From: Ceratodon purpureus
Taxonomy: Eukaryota; Streptophyta; Bryopsida; Pseudoditrichales; Ditrichaceae
DNA length: 64,000 nt
Assembly (NCBI GenBank): GCA_014871385.1
Contig: CM026424.1
Coordinates: 13,978,892 to 14,042,891, forward strand
Direction: 5' to 3'
Positions 46,633-58,525 of this stretch are shown in pieces. Position 1 is the stretch's first letter. Every line of letters begins with the position of its first letter. The notes below the pieces were generated by a model. The model was not told the origin of the DNA and searched no databases. It saw nothing but the letters and a program-made list of their open reading frames with translations. A program made the translations under genes and the position numbers.

Positions 46633-49098
46633 TGATCAGAACACTACTTGCCTTGCGAAGTGGCGAAGGAAGCAGGCTGCCGCTTGCTAACCACCTGAAT
46701 TTCCCAGTGAAGAGCAACTAGAACTATGTTGCTTTTATAATTTTCTCAGGCCAGCTCTATCTGCGGTGGAGTGGAGCCAATTTGACAAGGTCAAGGTGTT
46801 GCAGAATCGATATATTAGTACTGTAAATTATATGCGAAAGCTGTGAGGTGGACTTCAGTGTAGACATTATTTTTGTAAGCGAAAAGAACATTTCTTCATT
46901 GACCACTACCACGTGGTATAGTGATAGCGTTGAATTCTTGAGTCCCCATGGCCAAGAATCGAAGTCAGGGAAGTCGATAAACACATATTATCTCAACAGC
47001 ACATATCTAGGATTAGAATTCTGCTCTTGATACTCCCTCTGTTTCTGAAAGAAACCATGGTTTCCACAAAGTCTTTGTTTCACAAAGAAACCATGATTTC
47101 ATTATTACCAAGAAGTCAACCGTCAAGAATTCAAAGGAGGAAACTGTGTTCAGCCAAATGGCACTTGAAAACCGTGTTAAGCCAAATGGCATTATGGCAC
47201 TTGAAATCCGTATTAAGGCAAATGGCACTTTCAATTAAAATTATCAAAATTCAAGGCGGCGTCACTGTGCTTAATACTGGCCTGAAATGGAAACCACGGT
47301 TTCTTTCAGAAACAGAGGGAGTATGTATTAAAAACAGTTGTAAAACCAAAGAAAATCTGCATGCAATGCAATCTTGTGGCATTTTTTCAATACAGACAGA
47401 TGAAGATATACAGTGTGGAGCTGCAAGTTGGAATGCGGCAGCATGCAGTGATCGGCATTGCTTGGGTCCTTTCTTGAGTTGAAGAAGCTCGTGGAGATGG
47501 CTGTTGTCAGAGTGGGACCTTGCTGTGTCATCCGAGTCTTACATTGTGGATCCTGGAGTTGATTTAGTGAGCCAAAGTGCTGCATCTCACCAAGAGAGCA
47601 TCTCTAATGCATTCATTGAATTGGCTCATCGTTTTTTACTCAAAGTCAACATTGCATGCACTACTTTAAAATCTTCCAATGAAAGAAAATATCCCCTCCC
47701 CATGGCACACTAATTTTTTTATCAGTTAACCCCTACAGTTTCTTGACTGTACTTCTAAGACAATACTTCAAAACTACACTTTGAAGTGCATGCCAATATT
47801 TCTTTACTATTTGCATTTGTAACGAGGGGAAGAATTTCTTGGACCCTATTTATAAGGTCTGAACATTTCAATTTCAATTTCTTAAAGACTTGCATATTTG
47901 CATTATACAAATGTGGGCTCACTCACGACAACAAGCCGACAGCCATCATCAAAGACAACGTTGTATACATTGCACAAGTAGAAGTTGGGTTCATTAAAAT
48001 TGATTGGGTCAAGCATATCTGCTCTCAGATATTTAGATTAACTAAATATCACTCAAGATCTCGTTCAAAGTAGACAAATTCAGGTAAATAAGATTGATTC
48101 AACTCACAATGTAGCTCGTATGTTAACACAAGCTGCTTAAAATGGGAACGATAACCTCCATTACTCATGTGAAGATGAAAGTTTTGGTTGTTTATGATTG
48201 TAGGTCGGGCAATATTTTGTTAATCTCTTTAGTCAGCGAAAACGTACTTTAGAATTGAGGTATCAGTCCATTTTTTGTTGTAGAAACCTCAGTAAGCTGT
48301 TGTGATTTTCATGTAGTGATACAGAGTGCTTTCCATAATGTCGAAGGCTATCCTGAAAACATTGCAAGCCTTCTCATCCTGTTGGTATTATGAGACGGAT
48401 TGGTGCTACAGGTGCTACTGTTGGGCCTTAGATCACGAAATTGTTTTTCACCATTCTACATTTCTTCACAACCACTCTTTAGATTTTTATTTTCAGATAC
48501 AGCTCCATGAAACATTCAGACTAAAGACTCTAGTGGTAAAGATCAATACAAAATTGTAATCACAACAAGACAAGTAGAGCTCTGTAGATTCAAATGTTTT
48601 CTTAAATGCCTGAATAATCGTCAGAATAGCCAATTTGATGGTCCTTACCATCTATGACTACTGCCTGTAGGTGCTGAAATAATCAGAATATAATACAAGA
48701 TGATAAAAATGGTTTTTTATCATTATCCATCAGAGAAATTGCAACCCCCATCTCACTCCACTAATGTCCCCCACTGTGAAATACTCACGCAAAATGGTCA
48801 TCTGGAGGGTGCACGCTCTTGCTCGAAGAGAGACACCCTAAAAGGCACTTCCACCACAACCGCTACCACTATCGACAAAATGCTTTCTGATGCTAAGAGG
48901 AACTAGCATTATTCTAATTACAAGGATTCTCGCAACTTCTTGGCCACTATGAGAACGTTACAATTGTTTATAACGCTCCCACACGAGATATGCAACTATT
49001 GCACTCCATCGAATCCGTCTCGAAAAGCAAGAGGGCCCAGCGATGCAGAATCTCTCAAACCAAGCGGGTGTGTCACGTCGTCCACAAGAATCTTGGAC
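46633..49098. other. Intergenic region with one MITE
   Basis: Upstream region of the haloperoxidase-like gene and 3' flank of TFIIE-beta. Apart from the MITE at 47033-47321, no gene or repeat was recognised. Confidence 0.5.
47033..47321. mobile_element. Stowaway-like MITE (Tc1/mariner), TA target site
   Basis: 289 bp with terminal inverted repeats of about 34 bp. The left end reads CTCCCTCTGTTTCTGAAAG and the right end is its near-perfect reverse complement. The element is flanked by TA (47031-47032) and TA (47322-47323). The CTCCCTC start and TA duplication are the hallmarks of plant Stowaway MITEs. It has no coding capacity; it was moved by a mariner-like transposase from elsewhere. Confidence 0.92.
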
Positions 49099-51198
49099 CT
49101 ACGTGGGCACTGAAAACTGCAACAGCTCTGGTAAGTGGGCATTTGTGTACTTGGTCCGTTTAGATTCCCTTCTCTTCTTTTTCTGTGGCTTTGGAATCTG
49201 GGATCGTGGAACTCCTGCCATTGCCTCTCTTCGTGCTGAGTTTGTGGCAGGCTTCATGCCTGCTTTTTGCAATTCTCTCTCCACATCCATAAACTCTCGT
49301 GGTGTATCTATTCCCCTTATCAATTGTTTCAAATCTTCATCCACCTGTTCATAGTAAGAGAATACATATCCACATGCACACTTCTGTTGTGAATTGCACG
49401 AAGACATGAAGAAATCGAATACCATAATAATGACTAAAACGGATACCTAACACCGACCATCATTTACACAAGACACTGGCATGCAAGCAGCTGATATCTA
49501 CGTCGAGTGAAGCCGAAGACAAAAGCAAAACGTCGCGACCAGCGTTGCCGACATATTTTGACGACCAGAATTTTGAAAGTAGGGAGTTGCAAGGCCACAA
49601 TAACCATAACCAAAACGATTTAGGGATAGCGTTTTCCAGTACCGTGATAACAATTTTGGGATCATTTGGGTAGACAATTTCCTCTTGAGAATCACTGTTC
49701 ATCAACACCCAGACTTTCCCGGTTGCCTTGAGATCCTGCAAATCAGTACAAAGAACTAGCAAGTCAGACGGCATTTTTAAGCTCTGCAACTAAACCAGAC
49801 TCAGCAAAATCAACAAGAGAGTAGGGTAAAAAACACCCACATGCAAACACTTGCATGCATCTAAGTTGTCTGCAATAATCATAAACTGAGGCAAAGAAAT
49901 ATACAAGATCGACACACCTTTAAGCGGCTAATCTAAGTTCCACTCCTGAACTAAATGCCATAACCACTTGCAAGGATAGCAAATGAGACATTGCACAACA
50001 GTATAATCGCTGTCTAAGCATCAACCATGAATACCTGCGCATCAGCCTGAATTCCTGGATACGAGTCTTTCAAGTCACCCATGGGAACCCCTTCCGGAAG
50101 CTTTCTCACGAGAACAAGAAGCTCGTCCTTGTTTTTCAGATCGTGCTTTGACTGCCACAGCACATCATCACAGTTCATTAACAAATTAAACCAAAATTAG
50201 TTCGAGCAATCGAAATGGATTATTTTATGCAACCGTATCATCAGACAATGAAATGCGACAGCAGCCCTCCCTTTGTCAATATGAATCTTTCATGAACAAA
50301 GGGAAGTAAAGATTGTATATACTGCAACCAGACGACCTATCCGAAAATTTTACACAACATCCGGTAGAGATTGGGTTGAGAATGAAGGCAGGTACGCAAA
50401 TAAGTTGTAAGTTGCAAATAGGAAACAGGGAGGGTTTGAGTTGAGCATATGGACGCAGGGGGATAGGGGCTAAGCATAGAGGCTGGGTTCAGTGAAAACC
50501 TTGTAAGCGAACCGCTGCCCGTCAAACGAGACCTTCACATTGCTCTTTAAACTCTCGAACACATCCTTGTTATGTTTCACGTCGACAAAGCAGAGATCAT
50601 TAATCTCCTCAGGCAGAAGCGACTGTCGTGTCTGCACACGCCAACCAAAACGACAAAGTCAAAACCCATCCTAAAATCCAAATTCTCATCGAATTTCCAA
50701 AGAACACCATGAAACACCAGAAGACAGTGCTCTCAATCCAGAACCACAGCCCCACCACACGCCCGCGCATGAATTCCACTCAACCCAAAACCCTACATTC
50801 TCCCTCCACACCACAACCCCGCGAAATTCACATCACCTAAGCAACTAAGGCCTCATTCCGAAACACAGTACACAAAATTCAACACGCCGAACCCCAATCC
50901 AACACGCAGACTAAGGACGAGCGCACACCTCTAGCAAAAGATCAAGCACACGCTTAATTTGCGCCCCGACAGGAGACTTCTGAATGATCGCAATCTGCTG
51001 CAGCTTCTCCGTGTCATTCGTAAACGAGAACCGCTGCGCGAGCGGCACTAGCGGCTGCGATCGAGGAGGCGGAACCGGCGCTTTGCGCGATATCGATGAT
51101 GCAGGTTTCGATATCGGCCGAGTTGGCAAAGTCGCAAGCGACGCCTGCAGCTTCTCCTGCTGCTTTGTAAACTGCGCAAGCTTCTGCGCTAACGCCAT
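49099..51198 (-). CDS. Transcription initiation factor TFIIE subunit beta
   Basis: Exons 51198-50929, 50631-50500, 50151-50035, 49735-49643 and 49344-49099 (all GT/AG, all phase 0), 285 residues, the usual plant length. TFIIE-beta with TFIIE-alpha recruits TFIIH to the RNA polymerase II pre-initiation complex in the nucleus. The N-terminus (MALAQKLAQFTKQQEKLQAS) is a basic helix. RFSFTNDTEKL and KSPVGAQIKRVLDLL start the winged-helix core region, followed by NVKVSFDGQRFAYK and KHDLKNKDELL. The C-terminus is basic (PKPQKKKRRESKRTKYTNAH) as in plant homologs and carries the conserved TNAHLPELL. The stop is at 49099-49101. A 12-bp minisatellite lies just upstream of the start codon. Confidence 0.93.
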
Positions 51199-51241
51199 CC
51201 CTCCCCACCCCACCCCTTCCCTCCCCCCCTCCCCACTCAAT

Positions 51242-51366
51242 CCCTCCTCCCAATTCCTCCTCCCAATTCCTCCTCCCAATTCCTCCTCCCAATTCCTCCT
51301 CCCAATTCCTCCTCCCAATTCCTCCTCCCAATTCCTCCTCCCAATTCCTCCTCCCAATTCCTCCTC
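51242..51366 (-). repeat. 12-bp minisatellite in the TFIIE-beta leader
   Basis: About ten near-perfect copies of CCTCCTCCCAAT (plus-strand form) 45-170 bases upstream of the ATG. On the minus, transcribed strand it is purine-rich (GAGGAATTGGGA). It is in frame with the start codon and has no stop between, but the preceding codon is TGA and there is no upstream ATG, so it is read as 5' UTR or promoter. Confidence 0.92.
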
Positions 51367-51539
51367 TCGATTCCTCCACACTCAATTCTTCCTCCCAATT
51401 CCTCCTCCTCCTCCTAACCCTAGCCCCACTCCCACCCACCCCGATGTCCTGACAGAGGTGTAGGTAGGTCCAAACACAGAATCCTAGTTACTCCTTTGCG
51501 AAGTAGGCTGCGAATTCCATTCCGAATCCAACAGGAAGC

Positions 51540-51548
51540 AAACCCTAA
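51540..51548. promoter_or_regulatory. Telo-box AAACCCTAA upstream of TFIIE-beta
   Basis: Exact AAACCCTAA about 340 bases upstream of the TFIIE-beta start. Telo-boxes are common in promoters of plant growth and translation genes. A 9-base match can arise by chance, so a role is only suggested. Confidence 0.35.
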
Positions 51549-53547
51549 GGACGATTGGTCCAGCACACGTGATTGTGCACCACAACGAACCTCGCATAAT
51601 TGGAGAGTGACTCCGGCAGAGCACGGAGTAGCGCAGCGAAGCGGCCAAGAGCCATTCAAGTACCAAGTATCACCGAACCTCACACAAACGAAAATACTAT
51701 GGTCGAGACACCTAAAACCGACCAGTTCAGAGATTTCCCACTCATATTGGAGGTGTATAAGTTGAGGGAGATTTTTCCTTCAAGGGGAAATAGGTTTAAG
51801 GAGGAATGCAACTTTAAATTCCATGTTTACTTCAGTATTTAATTTACTATGAATTTTTTACGGCACTTTTTGTATAAAACATATGATCGATATGTAGGCC
51901 CACCTAAAATCGACCACCATGACACGAAAATTTGATCACTGTAGTACTATCAGAATATTCCTATATGATTCCCTTTCTACCAATCATGCTTCGTACTTTC
52001 TTTAGATCTCCCAAGATTTTAAATCTGAAATCTTGTCGAAATTGGAGAAGTCTATTGATCGGTTATGGGGACCCGGTCGACTATAGGTGCCTCAACCTTA
52101 CTTCACTTCATTCCCACCCTGGTCACTCTTAGCATTCCCAGAAAGAGGCTAAATTTTGCAGAAAAAATACCAAAATAATGGGATTGCTACCTACGAAGTA
52201 AAATAACTAAAACTACAAAGTAGAATAAATGAAAAGAAAAATTTAAAAGTTTGTAGCAAGATTATGGTAGGAATTCCATAGATGCCACCATGATACCACC
52301 TTAACCGCTAAACTTCCATGCAACCAAAATGTGGTCGCTCGCTATTTTGGGCAAGGTCTCATAGTTTCAATAATAATTATCTAGTTATGAAATTTGAAAC
52401 AATTCAAAAATAAAAATTGAAATAACATTAGCCAAACCCTAACCTTTTATGAAAAATAACGTTAACAGTTTAAAAATAAAAATTGAAACAATTTTTGGAT
52501 ATATATTTCATCGTTTTTACAGTTGGAATTGACATTATCCACTTTTATGTGCATGCAATCAGTAATTTAGTTTTTCCTCTTATTCTACATCTTACTCTAA
52601 TCTGCACAATTTTTTAAAATCTAGGTTTTTTTTTTAAAAAAAAATTGTGTACATTCTCAAGTGATTTTTCTAACATAATGTAGAATTTTCCATTCCATAT
52701 TTGTAAAGCATATTTTTTGAAAACTCATCAAAGGTCGGATTTCAGCTTTTCAAAGGATTGAAAAGAACCTTGTTTTAAACTTTGAACATTACGATCTTGC
52801 AATCGGTTTTGTTGGGCTCTCTAAAAATTTTGAAAGGAATGTTCCAGTAAGATAACTATAAGATCCTACGATTAAAATTAGAAAAAAAATGTCATAAATT
52901 TGAAAAAACTCACTTGTTTTAGAAATAAGTGTTAAAAGACAGTTTTTGATGTAAATTCATGGTGGGCATTTAGAGATTAAAGCGGAAGTCTAGAGTGTAG
53001 ACAAGGAATTACTTTGATTTACTCTATTCAGAGGTCGAAAAAAGCTTGACTAGTCCTGTGATTGGAAAAGCCCATTGCCACTTTATATATCCACACCCCC
53101 GGTTTAATATCTTAAGGATATTTTAAGATTTTAGGGTGGATATCATAAGGGGTATTCTGTTGCAATTTTTTAAATTAAAAAAAATAAAAAATAAAAAATA
53201 AAAATAAAAATAAAAATTAAAAATAAAATTAAAAACACCTCCCATCCACGCTAAACGTGCGGATGAATAAACCACATTCAAATGAGTGAGTCGGCTGGAA
53301 GTCGGGATACTGGTCGCGCGGATGAACGTAGTCGACGGAATTGAAAGACTGAACTTGAGCCGAGCCTGATACGAGGAAGGTGAGTCACATCCAGGAAGGA
53401 CCCGTGACGCATACCACGGGCTCACGACGCGTGGATGAAGTAGTGGATGAATACCAACAAATGGATGATTAAAGCGCGGATGGAGCGAGTCATCATCTCG
53501 TCCGCAACTGCCGAGGTGGAGGTGGAGCAGGCGTGCGTTCGTTAGCC
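51549..53547. other. Divergent intergenic region
   Basis: AT-rich DNA between divergent genes, with an A/T tract at about 53170-53235. A minus-strand frame at 53123-53689 is open but runs into that tract and has no recognisable motif, so no gene is called. Another AAACCCTAA is at 52434-52442. Confidence 0.45.
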
Positions 53548-53556
53548 AAACCCTAA
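53548..53556. promoter_or_regulatory. Telo-box AAACCCTAA upstream of the CCHC gene
   Basis: Exact AAACCCTAA about 270 bases before the likely 5' UTR donor of the CCHC gene. It is followed by a long pyrimidine-rich stretch (53590-53770) such as is often seen around plant transcription starts. Confidence 0.4.
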
Positions 53557-53826
53557 CCATAATGTCAAGTTGTGAGAGATGCCAAACACCTCGCTTCCAA
53601 TCTTCCTCTTTTGCTTCTCTCCACTTCTTCTCTCGCCATCGCACCATCCTCGCACTCTCTCTCTTCTTCCCTCCCTGCCTCGCCTTCAAGCTCGTTCACG
53701 CGCAATAGTGTAGCTCTCTTACCCCTTCTCACTTCCTTCACCTTTCTTCATCCCTCTCTTTTTCAGCTTCGTTTTATTCACAGTTTTTGACGACCATATC
53801 GCACTTGGATACTGCTGCACTGCTTG

Positions 53827-54406
53827 GTAAGTTGTCTCACTCTGGGTTGGGTTGGATGTGATAGGTTGTGTTTCTCGTACCGTGGTTGTTTTGGTTTTGG
53901 TTTTGGTTCTGGTGGTTGTGGTTGCTTTTGTAGGGTTTTCGGGTGTGTTTTTTCTTTCGGGGCTTGTTGCGGTTTCTTTAGGGTTTGGTTGTTTTGGATT
54001 GGTTGGGGTTTGGAGGGGAAGGGAAAGGAGGTGGGGTAGTTTTTGTTGAAGCGTTCGGTGGATAGTGTGGGGATTGGTGTTGGAGTTCGTAGCGGGAGGT
54101 GGACGCGGAGTGGTGAAGGGGGCGTTCTGTGGGTGTAGTTTTTGATTGCGGAGGTAGTGTGGTGTTCGGGTTGGAGTGTAGTTTTCTGTGTTTGCGGTGG
54201 CGTGATTGGGATTGGTGTTGTGGGAGAAGTGTTTGGATGGGTATTTCGTATGCAGGACGTGGCGAGACGGTGTTTTTCTTTATATTCAGGCAGAGATTGT
54301 TGTAGAGAACTGGATAAGTAGTTGAATGAATGTCGTAATGTGAGTAGACAGATGCGTCTGGGATTGTTTTTACATGTCGTCGCTTACGTGTTCCGTGTGT
54401 TCGCAG
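53827..54406 (+). other. 5' UTR intron of the CCHC gene
   Basis: Donor TTG|GTAAGT at 53827 and acceptor TTCGCAG ending at 54406. The interior is GT-rich, as plant introns are, and has no start-competent coding frame of note. A leader intron here would place the ATG 86 bases after the junction. Confidence 0.5.
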
Positions 54407-54492
54407 AAGGGAGAGTCTTGGCGGAAGGGGAGAAGGGTGGAAGGACGAGAAGATACGTCTGAAGAACCGGAGGGAAACTAAAATCAGTCTCA

Positions 54493-56772
54493 ATGTCTGC
54501 CCTGGATACACAGACGAAGTTAGGAATGAGTTTAGATGACCTCGCGGCTCGGGGCGGGGGAGGCCGTCGTATTCAGAGTGGGATAGTAGGGAAGCGTACG
54601 TTTCGTCGAAGCAGTCCTTACAAGGTGTATAACCCGCGAGAGGGCAACGGGTATGGGGCGCGATCGGGGCCTTCCAGGTGATGCATCCACTTCTGCGCTG
54701 CCTCAACTTCGTCTTCTTGTGCAAAGCCAAAGGCATGGGCCTTTTCAAGGAGACATTGTGGACTTCTTGGAAAACTTAAGTGTCTGATTCGGGGAAAAAA
54801 ACAGAAAGTTATTGGGCACATGAAGACAGGAGTTTTGGTTGGCGTCGCACGAATGGCATGTCGGAAAGAATGGAGGGTTGTTATTACGTTGGATTGGTCT
54901 GAAGGGTGAAGGGGGGAAGTTTTGGGTAGTGTTCCACGAATGGATGTCGGGGGAAGTGGAGGGTTGTTGTCGCTCGGATTGTGGGAGTGTGGGCAGAAAT
55001 TTGGGTGAAGGATGTGAAGGGCTTGATAGGGTTTGTGGAGATAAAGAAGGGAGGGAGTTTTGTATGATGAGATGGTGGAATGTAGAGATCGTTGTGGAGT
55101 GGTTGAGGCGGGGGTTTGTAAATGGTCAGGTGGAAGTGGAGTGTGCTATGGTATGACTGAGGTGTTGAAGTTTTTTAAGGGGTTTGGGGAAAGTATTTGG
55201 TGGTGGTGGTGATGGTGGTGGTTCGATGGGGGTAGTGACTTAAAACTTTCGCCAAGATCCTCCCAGCAGTTAATGCACAGGATTTGTGCGGACGTCCCAT
55301 GTCTTATTGCTTCGTGGTACCCATGGTGGACAGTTTGAGGATTGCGGGCCATACCTCTCAGTTTAAACATGGCGAGTGCCACAGGCTACACTGGGGATCT
55401 TCATTAGGAGTCGATGTGGTTCAGCTTGAAACCATCTTTCTCATATGTATTTATGCATTTACTTGATGGATATTAGAGTGAGAAATTGTTGTTGCATGCT
55501 CTTCAACTCAACCTCTATTCTCGGAATGCTAGCTGATACTCTATCTCTTTGGTAATGCCACAAAAGTGCGTTGCTAGGTCTTTGACGTACTTAATTGATT
55601 TTTGATCTACTGTGTGCATTTGGTTCTTGTGTTTTGACTCTTGGTTTATGTACAGAGGCGCAGCTCCAGAATTATGTAACAACTGCAGGCGCACAGGACA
55701 TTTTGCTCGTGATTGTCCGAATGCAGCAGTCTGCAACAATTGCGGAGGCTCAGGGTACGTCCTTTCCATCTTTTTCAACATTAGTACTTTGTTTGTTTTT
55801 TTCCGTTTTTTTGGGTGGGTAAAAGTGGTAAGTGTAGACACATCTGTTATGGTTATGTCCAGATTTATGCTTCTGAAGCATTGCAGAGGATGTCGAACTT
55901 AACAATATTTATTTTTATTTTATTTTTCGAATATATGGTGCAAGATGGAAATCGACAACATTTCCGTTGTTGATTATATGAAATGGTTTCACTAACAGTA
56001 TATTTTCTTTAATGAATTTATTGTTGGCAGACATATTGCTGCAGCATGTCCAGTGGAGCCACTATGCCGCAACTGCAAGAAGCCAGGACATATTGCTAGC
56101 GAGTGTCGGAGTGAGCCTATCTGCAACAACTGTGGAAAGCCTGGACATCTAGCGAAGGGCTGTGCTGCACAGGAAGGAGGTATCCCTAAGGCATGGCTCT
56201 GCAACAACTGTTACCGACCAGGACATCTTGCTGTTGACTGCCCCAACGAGAAGGCGTGCAACAATTGCCGCCAGCCTGGACATTTGGCACGAGATTGCCT
56301 CAATAGCCCTGTTTGCAATGGTTGTAGCCAACCGGGCCACATTGCACGGGATTGTCCCCTTATCGGCGGCGCCCCGCCTCCCCTCAGAGGCCCTGCCTCT
56401 ACTTTCAATCCAAGTGATATGATTTGTCATAACTGTCACCAACGCGGCCACAAGAGCAAGGAGTGTTTGCAGGTACATTTCCAATGTCTCTTTGTCTTTA
56501 GTCGGAACGTTATTTCTCTCTTCATTTTGGGTTTTAAATTGCATATTGCTTCAATTCGCGTGCCTCTACTGTGGGATGATGCGCGCTTTGTATATGCGTC
56601 TTTGGTTAGTTCTTCTTTGATGCTTACACTGCTAGACTCAGACCCGTCATCATATTCTGACCTTGTACCGCATTTTCAGGTTGTTATCTGCAATAACTGC
56701 GGTGGCCGTGGACACTTGGCTGTGGAATGCCCATCTACTCCTATGGTTACTCGTGGACCTCGTCGCCGGTGA
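54493..56772 (+). CDS. Nine-zinc-knuckle CCHC protein with UAP56-binding-like N-terminus
   Basis: Exons 54493-54677, 55656-55754, 56031-56472 and 56680-56772, frame kept at each junction, 272 residues. Nine CX2CX4HX4C knuckles follow one another (e.g. [42 protein letters not shown]). They resemble the plant HEXBP/CNBP-like zinc-knuckle family, which binds single-stranded RNA or DNA. The first exon adds about 60 residues with [18 protein letters not shown], close to the UAP56-binding motif of mRNA export adaptors (MSLDD followed by basic and Gly residues), and an Arg-rich tract. This suggests a nuclear mRNA-handling protein; that link is inference. Intron 3 (56473-56679) is 207 bases with no stop in frame, so its retention would add 69 residues. 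Confidence 0.9.
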
Positions 56773-58525
56773 TTAGTCATGCACGGTGGAAGGATCTTGA
56801 TTGATCATAGTTTTCCTTTTTACAGGATGAAGAGTGATGGTAGTGATTTTATGGAACTGAGTCTCAAAACTGTAGCCAGTAGGAATGAAATCGAAGTTCA
56901 CTTTTTTTTTTTTGATTGCTGATCTTATTTTATTTCTTGTTCTGTAGTTTTGGGCTAGTCGGAATGAACTATGGGCTAGTTGAACGAAACCATTTGATCA
57001 GGTGACGCTTTCTTTTGTGTTTGAGTTAGTGTGGTAGTGCGGTGCTCGAATTCGGAATAAGTGGGATTTTGTTGCCATAATTTTTCTCGAAAGGCTTTAT
57101 TGACTTCAAGCGTACAAATCTCTGCATTAGATTGGTATTCTAGGCCTTCGTTTTCCTCACCTAGCTCATGACAGTATTTTAGGAAAGGAAACGTGGTATG
57201 AACGGGAAAGAAACTATCGTTAGCTAGAGACAGTATGCTAAAACCGACCTTTTTAAGGGCTGAGCACACATGCATTTGACGAAATGAATGGATTTTTCTT
57301 TACTGGAACAAATTATTTGCATTTTCATTGATTGTGGCCTAGAAGTTATTTGTTTTACCTCAAGTATTTATGTTGTTCTTGTCGTTCATGTTGTTCATAG
57401 TGTTTATATTGTCGCACCTTCGCACACGTTCAGAGGTAAAAATCTTTACTTGAGCCCTTGTCGCCTCTGTAAAAGCTGCAACGGGATATTATCAAGATAA
57501 TCCAAATACAATCTTTGCACCAAGTCAACACTCCATGGGATGAATCGGGCACCTTCACAATTTTACGTCATCGACCTTTTCGTATCCATTGTAACTCAGT
57601 TCATTTATACCATGGAAAATCTAATGATCAGATTCGTGGATTTGAGTGCAGTGCAACCAATGGGCCGTGGTGATGCGATGAAGTGTATTCATCTCCTCAA
57701 ACATACTCGCCAAAGAAATCCTGGAACCTGTCTTATTCCAAAGAAGGATTCCCGAAGCTCTCTGAAACACTCCAGTGTCTACTTTACGGCACCTAGTTCC
57801 TATCACAATGCAAGAGCGCAGCCCACCCAAGTGCACTGCAGGGCCTAAGAAATGAAGTTACGTACTCCGACGGCACACAACCTGAGTCCAAACCACAGTA
57901 AATTACACACAACACTAAATAGACAGAACAAAGGTATCAAAGCTGGCGGCTAAAAGCCATCTAGATTCCGCAACTTATCTGCGTGGTCATCAGTTTCCTG
58001 CCAGGCTGCAGCAATCGACGGCCACTCCTTTGCCGAGTAGAAGCTACACCAAACAGAGGACCTTTGAGCGCCACCGAACACGCCAATTGTCACGAAGAAT
58101 CCCACTTCCACCTTGCTCATGAGCTCACTAACTCACATCACCACACTCGTTTCCTCTAAATTTCTTCGCTCATCACTACCTCGAACAAACTATTTCAATT
58201 CACGCAGCCCATTTCGATCACCAGAGTTGCTCTTCTTCTCTGCTATCAGCACCTGCCACTACACTAGTGAAACTTCTATCCGGTAAACAATTGCGTTTTG
58301 TAAGAGATCAGTGGCCAAAACTTTCATGATTCAATCTGTAGGATAACTTGGTTTCTACTGGCAGTGACTTAGTTTGTTTGCTCAGAAGTGGAGCTGGTTT
58401 GTTGAGTTATCGATCGAATGCCGAAGAGAAGCATATCGAGGTAGTTGAGAGGATTGGGATCCTGGAGCTGACAGATTTATAATTACTCGACTGTTTTGTG
58501 AGATTGGGTTGAGCTACTTGTGTTG
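56773..58525. other. Intergenic region
   Basis: 3' UTR of the CCHC gene, then the promoter and leader of the lipase gene. Short frames on both strands show no recognisable protein. No repeat or RNA gene was seen. Confidence 0.5.

Noticed and set aside
51199-51381. In-frame N-terminal extension of TFIIE-beta through the minisatellite
   Set aside because: There is no ATG, only GTG directly after a TGA stop. The ATG at 51198 starts a protein that aligns well with plant TFIIE-beta.
53123-53689. 188-codon minus-strand frame upstream of the CCHC gene
   Set aside because: It ends in an A/T tract translated as Phe/Tyr runs, lies in the promoter region of a divergent gene and has no motif.
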